A stretch of 64,000 nucleotides of DNA from Colimorpha_A sp045540115 (GTDB lineage: Bacteria > Bacillota > Clostridia > Oscillospirales > CAG-272): the NCBI GenBank assembly GCA_045540115.1, contig JAZQGR010000096.1:1-64000 (forward strand), in the 5' to 3' direction. Positions 15,392 through 24,405 of this stretch are shown here, piece by piece. Each line of letters opens with the position of its first letter. Position 1 is the first letter of the stretch. The notes beneath the pieces were generated by a model. The model saw only the letters and a list, made by a program, of their open reading frames with translations. It was not told where the DNA came from and did not search any database. Both the position numbers and the translations under genes were made by a program.

Positions 15392-18300
15392 TTATTCAGT
15401 ACGTAGCGCTACAACGGGATCCTTCTTTGCCGCACCGCGTGAGGGAATAAGTCCCGAGAAGAGCGTAAGAAGCACGCTTATCGCGATAAGAGCGATGGCG
15501 ACTCTTATATCAAGAGTAGCACGTAGATTTGCTATTCCCGTAAGAGCATAAAGTATAACGTTGATCGGTATGCAGATGAGATAGGTGAAGAGCACACCGA
15601 TAAGTCCGGATGAGAAGCCGATGATCACGGTCTCCGCATTGAACATACTGCAAACGTTGCGCTTTGATGCACCTATCGCGCGGAGAATACCAATTTCCTT
15701 CGTTCTTTCCTGAACGGAAATTAAGGTTATGACGCCGATCATTATTGACGAAACGATGAGCGAAACGCTGACAAATGCGATAAGAACGTACTTGATCGCG
15801 TTAATGATCGTTGTTATCGAGGACATCATGATTCCCATATAGTCGGTATACTCAATTCTGGATATTTCGTCAACGCCTTTGTTGTAGGTGTTGATCATCT
15901 CTTCGATTACGTCCTTGTCTGCAAACGAGGAAGCAAATAGGTTGATAGTCGTAGGCTGTTCAAGATCAATGTATCCGAGCTTGTGCATATTCAGCTCATA
16001 AGTCGAATTGGAGAACTCAAATACGCTATCGTAGTATCCGGCGCATTGTTCGTCTGTATAGGAGAGAATTGCTTCATCAAACATAAAGGCAAGCTCGTCA
16101 GGCGTTTTTTCAGAATAAATAGCTTCTTGCTCAGCTGCGTATTTTGCGGTTTCCTGTTCAGCAAGGAATCCGCTGACAAGCGCTGTGACCTCATCGTCCG
16201 ACATTTTGCTTATATAATCCCTGATCTGTTCCTCAGAAATGGCTGTTGAAGTTGAGAGGATCTGGGAAACGACCGCTTCTCTCATCATTTCTTGAGTCAT
16301 ATTCGCAAGTATCTGACCAATCTTGCCGGCGAGATACTCCTGTGAAGGTATCGAAAGGATAGAAAGGTAAGTCTTTGCCTTTTCTTCGGCTGTCATGCCG
16401 CTTACGTGTGTGCGGAAGGTCTCTGCCTTCTTTGCGTCATCGATCGCACCCTCAGTATCGGCGAAGGGAAGTCCTGTAAAAATATCGATCGTCGGATTAT
16501 TAATCTGATGGATTATTGATTCAGCTTTTTTGTTCTCCTCGGCTACGTATTCGGTAAGGTGATATGTGTATCCGATTGTTCCCGAAACGAGAGTTGAGGA
16601 CGTGCCTTCGTGGAGTTTGATGATTCCCGTTACCTTGAGCGGAATGGCGTTCTGATAGAGGATGCGCAGACTCGTCATATCTGAGGAAATGTCCTGATAT
16701 ATGCCGTCTCTCATGGAGAAGCACTTGGCGTTCAGAATGGTTCTGAACTCCATATTGCAAATGTCCTTATATGACCATTTCTGCGTTTCAAATTCAAGGG
16801 GCTGGTCCTTTGCGGCTGACGTTACGATCTTATCGATCTCTTCGTCGGATATAAGTCCGAGTGCGTAAAGTGTCATATCGTCGATCTCGTTATTTTCGTC
16901 TACGACGATGACGATCTCGTTATATGCATTCGGCCAATCTCCGTAAATAAGATCGTACTGCTTTTTAATAAGCGGGTTGATCGCCGCGCCGTCCTTTGCG
17001 GGCAGAAGCTCCTGCCATACTCTCATCATAGACGACATTCCACCGCCCGAGAGCATCGAAAGCATACTTGTGTCGCCGCCGATCTCCGATCCGGAAATTT
17101 CCCCCATGTATTTAAGGAGCATCTTCTGAATAAGCTCCTCGGTATCGCTCTTGATGATCGTTCCGTCAACGTTCTTCGTATAAATGTTAAGACCGATTCC
17201 ATAGGAATATTGAATGCCGTTTATTGCGGCGTTGAATCTATTGTTTTCCTTGTCGCCCAGCTTCGTTTCAAGATATTTCTTGAAGGAACGAAGGTCGTTT
17301 TCCTTCGCTTCTATTTGGCTGAGTGTATTTACAAGATCGTAAAGGACTGGATTTTGGTAAACCGCATCGTTCGGATGCTTTTCCTTCTCTTTTGCTGCAC
17401 CTATGAAGGTCTCCATAAGTGTACCAATGCTTACGTGCTGAGCTTCAAGGGTTATCGGGTAAGAGGAAAGGGTGCTTTCCTGAACGTATGAAATGTAATT
17501 TGTCGTACCCTCGGAAACTGCGTAGATCAGCGCGATTCCTATGATTCCGATGCTTCCGGCAAAGGAGGTAAGAACGGTTCTGCCTTTCTTCGTAAAGAGG
17601 TTTCTTATAGATAGACCAAATGAGGTGAAGAAGGACATGGAAGGCTTCTTTTCCTTCTTTTGCATCCTGCCGTGAATGATGGCATTCTGCCTGTCATACT
17701 CTTCTTTCTCGGCGTTAATTTCGTCCTCCGTCAAGGGCATCGAGTCGGATATTATAACGCCGTCGAGCATTCTGACGGTTCTTGTCGAGTATTCCTCGGC
17801 AAGCTCGGGGTTATGAGTGACCATAACGACAAGGCGTTCCTTGGAGATTTCTTTTAATATCTCCATTACCTGAACGCTCGTTTCCGAGTCAAGCGCTCCC
17901 GTGGGTTCATCGGCAAGAATGATATCGGGATTATTAACGATCGCACGTGCGATAGCGACCCTCTGCATCTGACCGCCGGACATCTCACTCGGTTTCTTTT
18001 TGAGCTGAGAGGAAAGTCCTACAGCGGTAAGAGCCTCCTTCGCTCTTTTTCTGCGTTCGCTCTTGGAAACACCCGAAAGTGTAAGCGCGAGCTCGACGTT
18101 CTGAAGAACGGTCTGATGCGGGATCAGATTGTAGCTCTGGAAAACGAAGCCTACTGAGTGGTTACGGTATGAATCCCAATCTCTGTCCTTATAGTTTTTT
18201 GTCGACCTTCCGTTGATTATCAGGTCGCCTTCCGTATATCTGTCAAGTCCTCCAATGATATTAAGAAGCGTTGTTTTTCCGCATCCCGACTGACCGAGAA

Positions 18301-18406
18301 TGCTTACGAATTCGCTTTTGCGAAACGATAGCGATACGCCCTTTAATGCGTGTACGGTTTCGTTTCCCGTAGGATAATCCTTTTTGATGTTTCTTAATTC
18401 AAGCAT
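15392..18406 (-). CDS. Fused ABC ATPase/FtsX permease with large ectodomain
   Basis: The ATPase of the MacB/LolD type occupies the first 235 residues: Walker A GQSGCGKTT, signature MSGGQMQR, Walker B IILADEPTG. One membrane segment follows at about 285-310, then an extracytoplasmic region of more than 500 residues, and three more segments in the last 130 residues with the FtsX motif EIGILRAIGAS. Such proteins do mechanotransmission or extrude peptides rather than move small solutes. The start at 18406 is preferred because a GAAGG site sits upstream; an in-frame ATG at 18424 lacks one. HAD phosphatase follows. The ectodomain matches no family I recognise. Confidence 0.85.
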   Translation of the reverse strand: MLELRNIKKDYPTGNETVHALKGVSLSFRKSEFVSILGQSGCGKTTLLNIIGGLDRYTEGDLIINGRSTKNYKDRDWDSYRNHSVGFVFQSYNLIPHQTVLQNVELALTLSGVSKSERRKRAKEALTAVGLSSQLKKKPSEMSGGQMQRVAIARAIVNNPDIILADEPTGALDSETSVQVMEILKEISKERLVVMVTHNPELAEEYSTRTVRMLDGVIISDSMPLTEDEINAEKEEYDRQNAIIHGRMQKKEKKPSMSFFTSFGLSIRNLFTKKGRTVLTSFAGSIGIIGIALIYAVSEGTTNYISYVQESTLSSYPITLEAQHVSIGTLMETFIGAAKEKEKHPNDAVYQNPVLYDLVNTLSQIEAKENDLRSFKKYLETKLGDKENNRFNAAINGIQYSYGIGLNIYTKNVDGTIIKSDTEELIQKMLLKYMGEISGSEIGGDTSMLSMLSGGGMSSMMRVWQELLPAKDGAAINPLIKKQYDLIYGDWPNAYNEIVIVVDENNEIDDMTLYALGLISDEEIDKIVTSAAKDQPLEFETQKWSYKDICNMEFRTILNAKCFSMRDGIYQDISSDMTSLRILYQNAIPLKVTGIIKLHEGTSSTLVSGTIGYTYHLTEYVAEENKKAESIIHQINNPTIDIFTGLPFADTEGAIDDAKKAETFRTHVSGMTAEEKAKTYLSILSIPSQEYLAGKIGQILANMTQEMMREAVVSQILSTSTAISEEQIRDYISKMSDDEVTALVSGFLAEQETAKYAAEQEAIYSEKTPDELAFMFDEAILSYTDEQCAGYYDSVFEFSNSTYELNMHKLGYIDLEQPTTINLFASSFADKDVIEEMINTYNKGVDEISRIEYTDYMGIMMSSITTIINAIKYVLIAFVSVSLIVSSIMIGVITLISVQERTKEIGILRAIGASKRNVCSMFNAETVIIGFSSGLIGVLFTYLICIPINVILYALTGIANLRATLDIRVAIALIAISVLLTLFSGLIPSRGAAKKDPVVALRTE

Positions 18407-18437
18407 TGTTCTACCTTCTAACATTAAACTTGGTGTT

Positions 18438-18465
18438 ATTGTAATCCCACTTTTTGAATACTCAA
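18438..18465 (-). promoter_or_regulatory. Probable promoter of the fused ABC transporter
   Basis: Minus-strand TTGAGT (18460-18465), a 16-bp spacer and TACAAT (18438-18443). It is a weaker match than the other promoters in the window. Confidence 0.5.
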
Positions 18466-18490
18466 TGAATATATATGAATTTTTTTGTGA

Positions 18491-18524
18491 AAAATCGAAA
18501 AACCGCTGATTTTTATCAGCGGTT
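18491..18524 (-). terminator. Terminator of the 193-aa gene
   Basis: AACCGCTGAT pairs with ATCAGCGGTT around a short loop, and the minus strand continues into T-rich sequence. The stem includes the stop codon of the gene at 18516. Confidence 0.8.
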
Positions 18525-19097
18525 CGATATAGGTGTCGGAGTCTTGACCTCGGGGTAGGGGCTTACGTATTTGCAATACGTGGTAATGTATGACGATCCG
18601 AAGGTCATTGCGAATATATTTGAGTAAGGAACGGTTATCGGCTTTTCTGCCCAGTTGCCGCTACCGTCGAAGGTACGGACTCTGATTCCTTGCTCGCCTA
18701 CTGCAAGCACGCGTCCTATTATGAAATACTTACTTGCGCTGTTAGGAGCGTAGCCTTCAATGCTTACGGTCTCTCCCGATGCGAGGATTGAATTGAAGGC
18801 GTGGCGCCAGCTCTTTATGTTTATCGGAGGTGTCGAAATGCGGGCGATATTTCCTTCCGCCTGATGGATCTTCAGATAGGTTCCCTTGATTTGCTCGGCA
18901 GAAAGAACGTCGGATAACTGACGTACGGTAAAGCCGTCAAGACGGAAATCTCTTTCACTTATCGCCATAAACAGATCGTCGGAGATAGCGACGGGAAAGA
19001 AAAATTCTTCGTACTGCTGATATTCAAACGCTACCTTGCATATAGCGGCAGGGGATATGCACGAACGGATCTTTGCGGCCATTTCGTTTACTGCCAT
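18516..19097 (-). CDS. Protein of unknown function, 193 aa
   Basis: I do not recognise the family. No signal peptide or membrane segment is visible. Residues 110-185 are beta-rich (GETVSIEGYAP, FIIGRVLAVGEQGIRVRTFDG, KPITVPYSNIFAM), which suggests a small barrel of SH3 or Sm type. The N-terminal half mixes helices and strands. The ATG at 19097 is chosen because AAGGAG lies just upstream; an in-frame TTG at 19121 would place that site inside the gene. It is a single-gene unit with its own promoter and terminator. Confidence 0.75.
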   Translation of the reverse strand: MAVNEMAAKIRSCISPAAICKVAFEYQQYEEFFFPVAISDDLFMAISERDFRLDGFTVRQLSDVLSAEQIKGTYLKIHQAEGNIARISTPPINIKSWRHAFNSILASGETVSIEGYAPNSASKYFIIGRVLAVGEQGIRVRTFDGSGNWAEKPITVPYSNIFAMTFGSSYITTYCKYVSPYPEVKTPTPISNR

Positions 19098-19132
19098 AAT
19101 TATTCTCCTTCCCGATTTCAATGCTGTTTTAC

Positions 19133-19161
19133 ATTATAACAGATTATTCCGCATAAATCAA
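19133..19161 (-). promoter_or_regulatory. Promoter of the 193-aa unknown gene
   Basis: Minus-strand TTGATT (19156-19161), a 17-bp spacer and TATAAT (19133-19138). Confidence 0.75.
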
Positions 19162-19178
19162 GATATAAATGAAAGAAA

Positions 19179-19203
19179 TCTCCCGACGGAAGCCGTCGGG
19201 AGA
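19179..19203 (-). terminator. Terminator after the SGNH hydrolase operon
   Basis: TCTCCCGACGG pairs with CCGTCGGGAGA around a 3-nt loop, with a T-rich minus-strand tail, 5 bases after the SGNH hydrolase stop. Confidence 0.75.
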
Positions 19204-19208
19204 AAGTT

Positions 19209-20258
19209 TTAAAGATTCAGCATCTTTTTGAGAGTAGGAAGAATTGCGTATGCCATGCTGACAAATCCCGCATCAGTCGGATGTGTGTTGTCAACGAGAC
19301 AGCATTCTCTTACCTGTTCGTTAAGAAGCTCGGGACCGGGAATGAAGTAAACGTTATAGTCGCCTTCAGACATTGCCTTTTCGTACGTAGCCTTTACGAC
19401 CTCAAGTCTTTTTCGCTCATCGGCATTAAGATGATACTTGGGACGCGAAAGGAAAAGGATCGGAATATCGGGGTGCTTTCTTCTTACCTCTCGGTAGAGC
19501 TTTTCGTGTGTAGCGGCAAGATGAGAAACGGAGGGAGCGTTGTGATCGTAGTCCGAAACAAAGGCGGACATTGGAAGATCCGATACGTAATCGATGATCG
19601 CGTCCTCACCGCGAGCGCCTCCCGAGAAGCCCATATTTATATGGTCAACATTAAGCTCTCTTGTCAGGATCGCCTGATATGCAACACCGGGTCTTGATGC
19701 GCAGCCTCCCTGTGTGATCGAGGAGCCGTAATATACGACGGGCTTATCGAGGCGGTATGGTGTAGGGATCTTAAGAACGGAGCCCTCCTTGATGCCGATG
19801 AAAAGACGCGTTACTCCCGAATACAGAGGGAGATTTATCGTATATTCACGCTCCTCGCCGTCTAAGTCGATGACGCTCTCGAAAGCATTCTGAACTCCGA
19901 ACGGCGGCACGAAAGTACCGTAATATCTTGTACCTGAATAAAGATCCATTCCTACGCTTCCCGTAATTGGAAAATGATTCATTTTAAGAACGCTTACAAG
20001 TTCAACGTGAATGGCGATATAGGGGCTATTCGTGATGAATCTTACGCGTCCGCCCGCGGTGCGGTCGTGCATCTCGTCCACACATTCGTTGACGCTTTTC
20101 GCGATATCCTCGGGCAGGCGGCGGTATTTGCCATCGATAAGCTTGATATCGCCGTGAAGAACCATTTCCTCACAGTCTTCAATATCGTAATACTTGAGCC
20201 CATCGCGCTTGATGTTTGTTTCAACCATGAAGTTTTTATCGCGGATTACGGGTTCCAT
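19209..20258 (-). CDS. SGNH/GDSL-family hydrolase
   Basis: This 349-aa protein has a beta-sandwich-like N-terminal half (about 1-165) and a C-terminal SGNH esterase domain. The block I Ser is in YYGSSITQG, the block II Gly in NMGFSGGARGE, block III is near DYDHNAPS, and the catalytic Asp-His is in DNTHPTD. Family members deacetylate or de-esterify carbohydrates. No signal peptide is visible, so it may act on cytoplasmic sugars. It lies 24 bases after galE, which supports a sugar role. GAGGG precedes the ATG. Confidence 0.85.
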   Translation of the reverse strand: MEPVIRDKNFMVETNIKRDGLKYYDIEDCEEMVLHGDIKLIDGKYRRLPEDIAKSVNECVDEMHDRTAGGRVRFITNSPYIAIHVELVSVLKMNHFPITGSVGMDLYSGTRYYGTFVPPFGVQNAFESVIDLDGEEREYTINLPLYSGVTRLFIGIKEGSVLKIPTPYRLDKPVVYYGSSITQGGCASRPGVAYQAILTRELNVDHINMGFSGGARGEDAIIDYVSDLPMSAFVSDYDHNAPSVSHLAATHEKLYREVRRKHPDIPILFLSRPKYHLNADERKRLEVVKATYEKAMSEGDYNVYFIPGPELLNEQVRECCLVDNTHPTDAGFVSMAYAILPTLKKMLNL

Positions 20259-20282
20259 ATTTCCCTCGCTTGTAGTTTAATA

Positions 20283-21302
20283 TCAGTTATTCGGATAACC
20301 CTCGGGATTCTTTTTGACAGCCTCCCATGCGTCACGGCACATATCGTCGATGGTGAGCTCAGCCTTCCACTTAAGACCGTTCATTGCCTTATCGGGAGAA
20401 GCGTAGCAAGCAGCTATGTCGCCCTCGCGTCTGGGAGCGATCTTATAGGGAAGGGGATTTCCGCTTGCTTTCTCGAATGCCTTAACAACGTCAAGGACGG
20501 AATATCCGTTACCCGTGCCGAGGTTAAATACCTCAATACCGGTATTTGCGTCGGCATATTCGATAGCCGCAACGTGTCCCTTGGCAAGGTCGGAAACGTG
20601 GATGTAGTCACGAACACCGGTTCCATCCGGAGTGGGGTAATCGTCACCGAATACGTTAAGGTGAGGCATCTTGCCCATTGCAACCTTGAGAATGTAGGGC
20701 ATAAGGTTATTCGGGATACCGTTGGGATCCTCGACGAGAAGTCCGCTCTTGTGTGCGCCGATGGGATTGAAGTAGCGGAGCAGAACGACGGAAAGCTCGC
20801 TGTCGGCGTGACAGGTATCCTTAAGAATCTCCTCGATCATGTACTTGGTCTTTCCGTAGGGGTTGGAGCAGTTACCAACGTGCATATCCTCGGTTATCGG
20901 TACCTTCTCGGGATCGCCGTAAACAGTTGCGGAAGAGCTGAAGATAAGTTTGTTACAGCCGTATTTCTTCATCGTTTCGAGAAGAGTGAGAGTAGAATCG
21001 AGGTTATTTCTATAATAGAGAACCGGAAGCTTAACGGACTCGCCGACTGCCTTGAGGCCTGCAAAGTGGATAACGGCGTCGATCTTGTTCTCCTCAAAGA
21101 TCTTTTCGAGAGCCGCCTTGTCAGCAACGTCGTCAACGTAAAGCTTGATCTTCGTGCCGGTAATTGCTTCAACACGTCTTATTGACTCGGGCTTGCTGTT
21201 GACAAAGTTGTCAACGACAACTACGTTGTGTCCCTTTTCAATAAGCTCAACTGCGGTGTGGGAACCGATGAAGCCGGCTCCGCCTGTAAGAAGTACGTTC
21301 AT
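20283..21302 (-). CDS. galE: UDP-glucose 4-epimerase
   Basis: This 339-aa short-chain dehydrogenase-type enzyme interconverts UDP-glucose and UDP-galactose (and perhaps the N-acetyl forms). The NAD-binding GGAGFIGS motif is at the N-terminus, the catalytic Ser lies in SSSATVYG, and the catalytic Tyr-Lys in YGKTKY. AAGGAG precedes the ATG. It is the middle gene of an operon between a membrane stalk protein and an SGNH hydrolase. galT is about 24 kb away. Confidence 0.95.
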   Translation of the reverse strand: MNVLLTGGAGFIGSHTAVELIEKGHNVVVVDNFVNSKPESIRRVEAITGTKIKLYVDDVADKAALEKIFEENKIDAVIHFAGLKAVGESVKLPVLYYRNNLDSTLTLLETMKKYGCNKLIFSSSATVYGDPEKVPITEDMHVGNCSNPYGKTKYMIEEILKDTCHADSELSVVLLRYFNPIGAHKSGLLVEDPNGIPNNLMPYILKVAMGKMPHLNVFGDDYPTPDGTGVRDYIHVSDLAKGHVAAIEYADANTGIEVFNLGTGNGYSVLDVVKAFEKASGNPLPYKIAPRREGDIAACYASPDKAMNGLKWKAELTIDDMCRDAWEAVKKNPEGYPNN

Positions 21303-21337
21303 AATATTTTCTCCTTTTTGTGAAATGATAATATTGA

Positions 21338-22387
21338 TTACTGGATGGGTTCAGTTACGCCTTCCTCAGGAAGGACGGGCTGATTTTGCTTGATTATCTG
21401 CTCCTGTATCTCGACCTCAAGCTCTGCGAAGTTTATATTTTCCGTTGCGTCGGGAAGCTTGTAGGGAAAATCAAGGGATAGATAGTTACCGTTTTGGTCT
21501 GTATCTCGGACAATTGTTATCCTGTTTCTTTCGGTGTCAAGAGAAATATCAAGATTGATAAAACATCTCTTTGCAAATTCAAGCGGGATATGAAGCTTGC
21601 CTTCATAGAGAAATGCATTTCCGCCGGTTCGCTCTGAAACTCCGTTTATGTACGCAATGCTTTCTCCGATGACAAATTCTACCGATTCTCCGCTTTCTCT
21701 TACAACGTAGCGGAGGTGCTTACCGTCACCTGTCGTTGTCAGCTTGCAGTACTCGGCAAGTGAATCCATATCGATATAATATACTCCGTCGCGGTATATG
21801 CGGAAGTATGAATAGGTCTTTCTCCAAAGAGTGCTTTTGCCTTCACCGAGCTGATATCTGAAGTCGTTTGCAGAAGCTTTTACGCTTGTTTTGAGAAGCA
21901 GATTTGCGGTAGTGATAACCAAGGGGAGAAGTATCAGATAGCATATTACGCCGAAAACAAGCACTTTCTTAAAAAAGGAACGGTTTGTTTTTCTTTTATC
22001 TCTTTTGCGGCGTCGGCTTCCTTCGTTTTTGATCCTGAAGTGCTGTGTGGCAGTCCTTCGAACAGTTCCCGGCTCGCTCGGAGTGCTGTTCTTTTTCATT
22101 TGTCTTTGAAGGGGAGTCTGCGAACGAAGGTTATCACTCAATCCTGACTGATTTCTTCGAGCGGGAGGCTGAGTATCTTGACGCTTTACTGTCGAACGAG
22201 GTTGCGATCGGCTTTGAGAATGAGGCTTTTGCGCTTGTGCTGTCTCTCTTTGACGAGGGCTTTGGTGTGGATTGTGCGGTCTAACAGCTGCCTGACGATG
22301 CTGATCCTGCTGAAAACTTGTAGACATTTTCGCGGTCTGCGTCGGCTGAGCCGGGTGTTTTTGCGTCCTTCTACTGTTACTATTCAA
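21338..22387 (-). CDS. Membrane-anchored stalk-domain (copper amine oxidase N-like) protein
   Basis: This 349-aa protein begins with about 120 residues rich in Gln, Pro, Ser and Arg and probably disordered, then a basic stretch, one membrane segment at about 142-165, and an extracellular domain. There, VVRESGESVEFVIGES, INGVSERTGG and LHIPLEFAKRCF match the copper amine oxidase N-terminal-like (stalk) domain common in clostridial surface proteins. The start is TTG at 22387, with AAGGAGG just upstream. It is the first gene of an operon with galE and an SGNH hydrolase, which suggests an envelope polysaccharide role. Confidence 0.7.
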   Translation of the reverse strand: MNSNSRRTQKHPAQPTQTAKMSTSFQQDQHRQAAVRPHNPHQSPRQRETAQAQKPHSQSRSQPRSTVKRQDTQPPARRNQSGLSDNLRSQTPLQRQMKKNSTPSEPGTVRRTATQHFRIKNEGSRRRKRDKRKTNRSFFKKVLVFGVICYLILLPLVITTANLLLKTSVKASANDFRYQLGEGKSTLWRKTYSYFRIYRDGVYYIDMDSLAEYCKLTTTGDGKHLRYVVRESGESVEFVIGESIAYINGVSERTGGNAFLYEGKLHIPLEFAKRCFINLDISLDTERNRITIVRDTDQNGNYLSLDFPYKLPDATENINFAELEVEIQEQIIKQNQPVLPEEGVTEPIQ

Positions 22388-22422
22388 GGCACAACCTCCT
22401 TACAAAGTTTACATACACAATA

Positions 22423-22451
22423 ATTTTATCACGGAAACGCATAAATTTCAA
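22423..22451 (-). promoter_or_regulatory. Promoter of the stalk-galE-SGNH operon
   Basis: Minus-strand TTGAAA (22446-22451), a 17-bp spacer and TAAAAT (22423-22428). Confidence 0.75.
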
Positions 22452-22522
22452 GAGATAATCAAATAAATATTAAAAGTTCACAGAAAAAAATATTTTATTT
22501 ACATTTTTTTCATTTCAGGTAC

Positions 22523-22551
22523 TTGTTAAATCGAAAAAGTTATGATATAAT
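22523..22551 (+). promoter_or_regulatory. Promoter of the Cys-rich microprotein
   Basis: TTGTTA (22523-22528), a 17-bp spacer and TATAAT (22546-22551). Confidence 0.7.
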
Positions 22552-22605
22552 CACTACATAAGGCAACGCCTTTGTTAAATGATTAAAAATTGGGGGTAAA
22601 AAATT

Positions 22606-22851
22606 ATGAACAAGACTCTTAGTGTACTTCTCAAGGTTTTCCTTGCTGTGGGAATCGTAGCAGGTATCTGCGTTATCGCGAAGATTCTTTACGACAGATA
22701 CAAGAAGAACCTCTGTTGCCTCTGCGAGGATGATTGCGACTGCGATTTTGAGTGCCTCGAAAACGATGAACTCGATTGCGATTGCGATAACTGCCAGTAC
22801 CTTAAGAAGGATGAAGCGGAAGAAGCAACCGAGGAAGTAGTAGAAGAATAA
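22606..22851 (+). CDS. Membrane microprotein with Cys-rich acidic tail
   Basis: This 81-aa protein has one membrane segment at about residues 5-29, a short basic stretch (DRYKKN), and then a tail with nine cysteines in LCCLC, CDCD and CDCDNC patterns surrounded by Asp and Glu. The positive-inside rule puts the tail in the cytoplasm, where the thiols would stay reduced and could bind metal. I do not recognise a family. Expression is well supported by its own promoter, a GGGGG ribosome site, and a strong terminator. Its DNA composition matches the neighbours. Confidence 0.75.
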   Translation: MNKTLSVLLKVFLAVGIVAGICVIAKILYDRYKKNLCCLCEDDCDCDFECLENDELDCDCDNCQYLKKDEAEEATEEVVEE

Positions 22852-22865
22852 TTATTCTTAACGGC

Positions 22866-22899
22866 AAAAACCGCGAATTTCGCGGTTTTTGTTTTTTTG
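22866..22899 (+). terminator. Terminator of the Cys-rich microprotein
   Basis: AAAACCGCGAA pairs with TTCGCGGTTTT and is followed by a long T run. Confidence 0.9.
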
Positions 22900-22901
22900 T
22901 C

Positions 22902-22930
22902 TTGAAATAATCGTAAGTTGCGGTTATAAT
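22902..22930 (+). promoter_or_regulatory. Promoter of mnmE
   Basis: TTGAAA (22902-22907), a 17-bp spacer and TATAAT (22925-22930), 28 bases upstream of the mnmE ATG. Confidence 0.8.
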
Positions 22931-22958
22931 TGAACTATAAAGAGATTTGGAGATAATT

Positions 22959-24326
22959 ATGCAGAGCTATGAACCGATTGCCGCGATATCCACTCCCTAC
23001 GGCAGAGGCGGTATTGCAGTTATAAGACTGAGCGGGGAAGGCAGCATCGAGCTTGCTGAGAGGATCTTCGTTCCGAAATCAAAAAAACGTCTATCTGAAA
23101 TTGAATCGGGCTTTGCCGTCTACGGAGATATTCTGCGGGGCGGTACCCGTATTGACGATGGAATCGCAACGGTCTTCCGAGCACCACGCTCATTTACGGG
23201 TGAAGATACTGTTGAAATTTCCTGCCACGGCGGAATACTTTTGACCGAGAACGTTCTGACCTCAGCTCTTGAATGCGGATTCCGTCTTGCTCTCGGAGGC
23301 GAATTCAGTAAACGCGCGTTTCTTAACGGAAAAATGTCGCTTACCGAAGCAGAGGCTGTCATTGGACTGATAGATGCAGAAAGTGACGAGCAGCTGAAGC
23401 TTTCGGCATCCATCACGAACGGCGTTCTCAAAAAGGGTGTAAATAAGCTGTGCGACGAGATAACGGAGCTTCTTGCGTCGGTGTATGCATATATAGATTA
23501 CCCCGATGAGGATCTTACCGACGTGTCGGTTGACGAGCTTACTCTTCGCGCAGAGAGACTCCTTGAGGAAATTAACGGACTTGTATCAAGCTATCGAAGC
23601 GGTAAAGCAGTCAGTAACGGAATAAAGACCGCGATCGTCGGTAAACCTAATGCGGGTAAATCCTCGGTTCTTAACCGTCTCCTCGGATATGAGCGAGCGA
23701 TCGTTACGTCTGTTGCGGGAACGACGCGCGACACCGTTGAAGAGACCGCAATTATCGGAAGAGTAACTCTGCGCCTTTGCGATACTGCCGGAATCCGCGA
23801 GTCCGATGATGAGGTTGAGCGAATCGGTATTGAGCGCAGTATCGGAAAACTGAATGATGCCGAGCTGATACTTGCCGTTTTTGATGGCTCGTCTCCCCTT
23901 GACGAGCTTGATAGCGAGGTAATTGATCATATCAAAAAAACTGATGCTGAGGTAATTGCGATTATAAATAAATCGGATATAGTATCGAATAATTATTCCG
24001 AAATTCCATTCAGGTCAGTTACCGTATCGGCCCTTGACGGGACGGGCTTTGAGGATCTTAAAAAGACGATATCTGACCTTTACGTCGATGAAAAGCTTAA
24101 TTACGATACGACTCCCGTTCTGACAAATGCGCGCCAGTTTGCTGCCGCTTCTGAGGCTAAAGTCCGACTTGAGAGCGCTGTTGATGCGTTGAAGAACGGC
24201 TTCACGCAGGATATTGCCGGAATGGATCTTGAGCTTTCGCTTTCCGCACTGCGTGAGATAGACGGCAGAAACGTAAGCGAGGAGATCACAGACCGGATCT
24301 TCAGCCGTTTTTGCGTAGGAAAATAA
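22959..24326 (+). CDS. mnmE: tRNA uridine-5-carboxymethylaminomethyl modification GTPase MnmE
   Basis: With MnmG this 455-aa enzyme modifies U34 of tRNAs that read split codon boxes. The N-terminal formyl-THF-binding domain (about 1-120) starts with YEPIAAISTPYGRGGIAVI. The GTPase domain sits inside the helical domain at about 210-370: GKPNAGKSS (G1), DTAGIRE (G3), NKSD (G4). The C-terminus ends in FCVGK, which carries the catalytic Cys. The ATG at 22959 follows GGAGAT; an in-frame TTG at 22947 is rejected because it precedes that site. mnmG is not nearby, unlike the usual arrangement near the origin. Confidence 0.95.
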   Translation: MQSYEPIAAISTPYGRGGIAVIRLSGEGSIELAERIFVPKSKKRLSEIESGFAVYGDILRGGTRIDDGIATVFRAPRSFTGEDTVEISCHGGILLTENVLTSALECGFRLALGGEFSKRAFLNGKMSLTEAEAVIGLIDAESDEQLKLSASITNGVLKKGVNKLCDEITELLASVYAYIDYPDEDLTDVSVDELTLRAERLLEEINGLVSSYRSGKAVSNGIKTAIVGKPNAGKSSVLNRLLGYERAIVTSVAGTTRDTVEETAIIGRVTLRLCDTAGIRESDDEVERIGIERSIGKLNDAELILAVFDGSSPLDELDSEVIDHIKKTDAEVIAIINKSDIVSNNYSEIPFRSVTVSALDGTGFEDLKKTISDLYVDEKLNYDTTPVLTNARQFAAASEAKVRLESAVDALKNGFTQDIAGMDLELSLSALREIDGRNVSEEITDRIFSRFCVGK

Positions 24327-24405
24327 TCCTTGATTCTTTTTGTCACGGCATATTCGCATTTTCATAGGATATAATAATAGTAAATATGTAAATGCGAGGT
24401 ATGAA

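Noticed and set aside
19974..21185. 403-codon plus-strand open frame across galE and the SGNH hydrolase
   Set aside because: It runs antisense over two conserved enzymes, has no ribosome site, and its product shows no recognisable motif.
24340..24375. Promoter for the 59-aa gene (TTGTCA with TATAAT)
   Set aside because: The spacer is 24 bp, too long for a sigma-A promoter. The gene may be read through from mnmE.
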